Source: Bacillota bacterium
GTDB lineage: Bacteria; Bacillota; Clostridia; Acetivibrionales; DSM-1351
Assembly (NCBI GenBank): GCA_023443515.1
Contig: JAEZUC010000099.1
Location: 1-62,034 of the forward strand
Length of the DNA stretch: 62,034 bases
Direction of reading: 5' to 3'
Shown: positions 61,327 to 62,034 of the stretch, piece after piece
Numbering within the stretch: position 1 is the first letter of the stretch
How the letters are laid out: every line of letters begins with the position of its first letter
Notes under the pieces: generated by a model
Database searches by the model: none
What the model was told of the DNA's origin: nothing
The model's input: the letters and a program-made list of their open reading frames with translations, nothing else
Made by a program: the position numbers and the translations under genes

Positions 61327-62034
61327 CTAATTTCCGGGTATCGGCTGTCTGCTGCCGGAATTGCCGCCTGAATTATTTACTCCCTGATTATTACCCTGCC
61401 CATTGCTGCCGGGGTTGTTTGTGCCTGAGTTATTTCCTCCGGAGGTTCTGTTTGGACTTCTGTTACTGTTTCCGCCTCCAAAGTTTCCTCCCATTGGCCT
61501 GTTCATACCACCCATACCACCAAAACCACCGAAGCCAAAACCTCCCTGCGAATTGGTATTTCCGTTTACAGTGTTTGTAACCAATGGTGGAAGCACAACT
61601 ATTTCTCCTTCTTCAAGTCCGCTTTTTATTTCAACAAATTCATCATTGTTCAATCCCACTTCAATTTGTTTCATAACAGTGTCCTTGTAATATTCCTGAT
61701 TCTGTGTAATTGCGGCTGACATTCTGGGTCTTGAGGAACTTGGATATTGACCATTTCCTGAACCACCGGCATTACCCGGTCCTGCGCCCCTGTTTCCTCC
61801 GCGGCCCGAATTTCCCGGGTCTTGCGGATCTTCTTCACCATTTGACAGTATTCTTACAAAAGATCTGTCACCCATTTTTGTCACTGCTTCAAGAGGGATT
61901 CTGAGTACATTTTCAGATTTGTTAAGAATAATATTTGCATTGGCATTCATTCCTGCAAGAAGACCCTTTGTCTCATTTACTTTTATAGTCACATCATAGG
62001 TGGCTACTCCATTTGATGAAGTACCTTCCATAGC
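61327..62034 (-). CDS. Efflux periplasmic-adaptor-like (MacA/YknX) protein, C-terminal part
   Basis: At least 235 residues; the gene continues past the window end, so its start is not seen. The visible part begins in the beta-barrel and membrane-proximal domains (VNETKGLLAGMNANANIILNKSENVLRIPLEAV in part: LLAGMNANANIIL; EVGLNNDEFVEIKSGLEEGEIVVL). It carries an insertion and a C-terminal tail extremely rich in Gly, Asn and Ser. It probably links the MacB-like permease to export across the thick wall. 49 bp upstream of the ATPase gene. Confidence 0.88.
   Translation of the reverse strand, partial: AMEGTSSNGVATYDVTIKVNETKGLLAGMNANANIILNKSENVLRIPLEAVTKMGDRSFVRILSNGEEDPQDPGNSGRGGNRGAGPGNAGGSGNGQYPSSSRPRMSAAITQNQEYYKDTVMKQIEVGLNNDEFVEIKSGLEEGEIVVLPPLVTNTVNGNTNSQGGFGFGGFGGMGGMNRPMGGNFGGGNSNRSPNRTSGGNNSGTNNPGSNGQGNNQGVNNSGGNSGSRQPIPGN

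Overview
The window is about 62 kb of low-GC DNA from a strictly anaerobic, cellulosome-making member of the Clostridia, most like the Ruminiclostridium (Clostridium) cellulolyticum / papyrosolvens group. The reasons are two secreted enzymes with type I dockerins, a hybrid-cluster protein, strong AGGAGG ribosome-binding sites with frequent TTG and GTG starts, and clostridial riboswitch types. The species assignment is inference. I see no insertion sequence, integrase, prophage or CRISPR array.

Layout. 1-160: end of a tRNA cluster (Gln, Lys). 161-828: gene-poor stretch with a possible small transcription unit. 829-3416: a MutS2-like ATPase without the Smr nuclease domain, tRNA-His, and a tiny zinc-ribbon protein. 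3471-8445: galM and a divergent pair of secreted dockerin proteins (GH8 cellulase and M6 metalloprotease). 8531-13954: a heterodimeric ABC exporter, a divergent AraC regulator and a ZIP metal transporter. 13955-15347: a candidate structured RNA followed by a secreted CAP-domain protein. 15455-18511: mscL, hcp and a divergent Crp/Fnr regulator. 18739-22029: a polymer or cell-surface module (phosphodiester glycosidase-like protein, GT2-GtrA fusion, MFS-like protein). 22063-27306: a four-gene operon around a dynamin-like GTPase, with three uncharacterised partners. This is the best candidate for an undescribed system. 27504-33771: tRNA-Leu, a nitrilase-superfamily protein, an HD-GYP phosphodiesterase with a hairpin leader, a metallophosphoesterase, phosphoglucomutase and a permuted NlpC/P60-type protein.

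33848-38944: mntP, then an SOS-type promoter reading uvrB-lrgA-lrgB as an overlapping operon, plus trpS. 39089-44832: a purine-riboswitch-controlled salvage operon (xpt, BMP-type lipoprotein, ABC ATPase, two permeases). 44992-45614: queT under a preQ1-I-type riboswitch. 45802-49314: an FAD-dependent oxidoreductase, cyclophilin and a GT-C membrane protein. 49483-54526: a second-type topoisomerase II pair (ParC/ParE-like) and a divergent unknown gene. 54586-56260: a lipoprotein with a beta-rich adhesin-like domain and folT under a THF riboswitch. 56380-62034: an FMN-binding-domain lipoprotein, a DUF3243 protein, an SLH-type surface protein and a MacAB-like efflux operon cut by the window end.

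Regulatory logic that can be read directly: three ligand-sensing leaders (purine, preQ1, THF) each sit in front of the matching uptake or salvage gene; a LexA-type box overlaps the -35 of uvrB; and a 14-bp palindrome lies exactly 41.5 bp upstream of the predicted hcp start, where an Fnr-family activator would bind.
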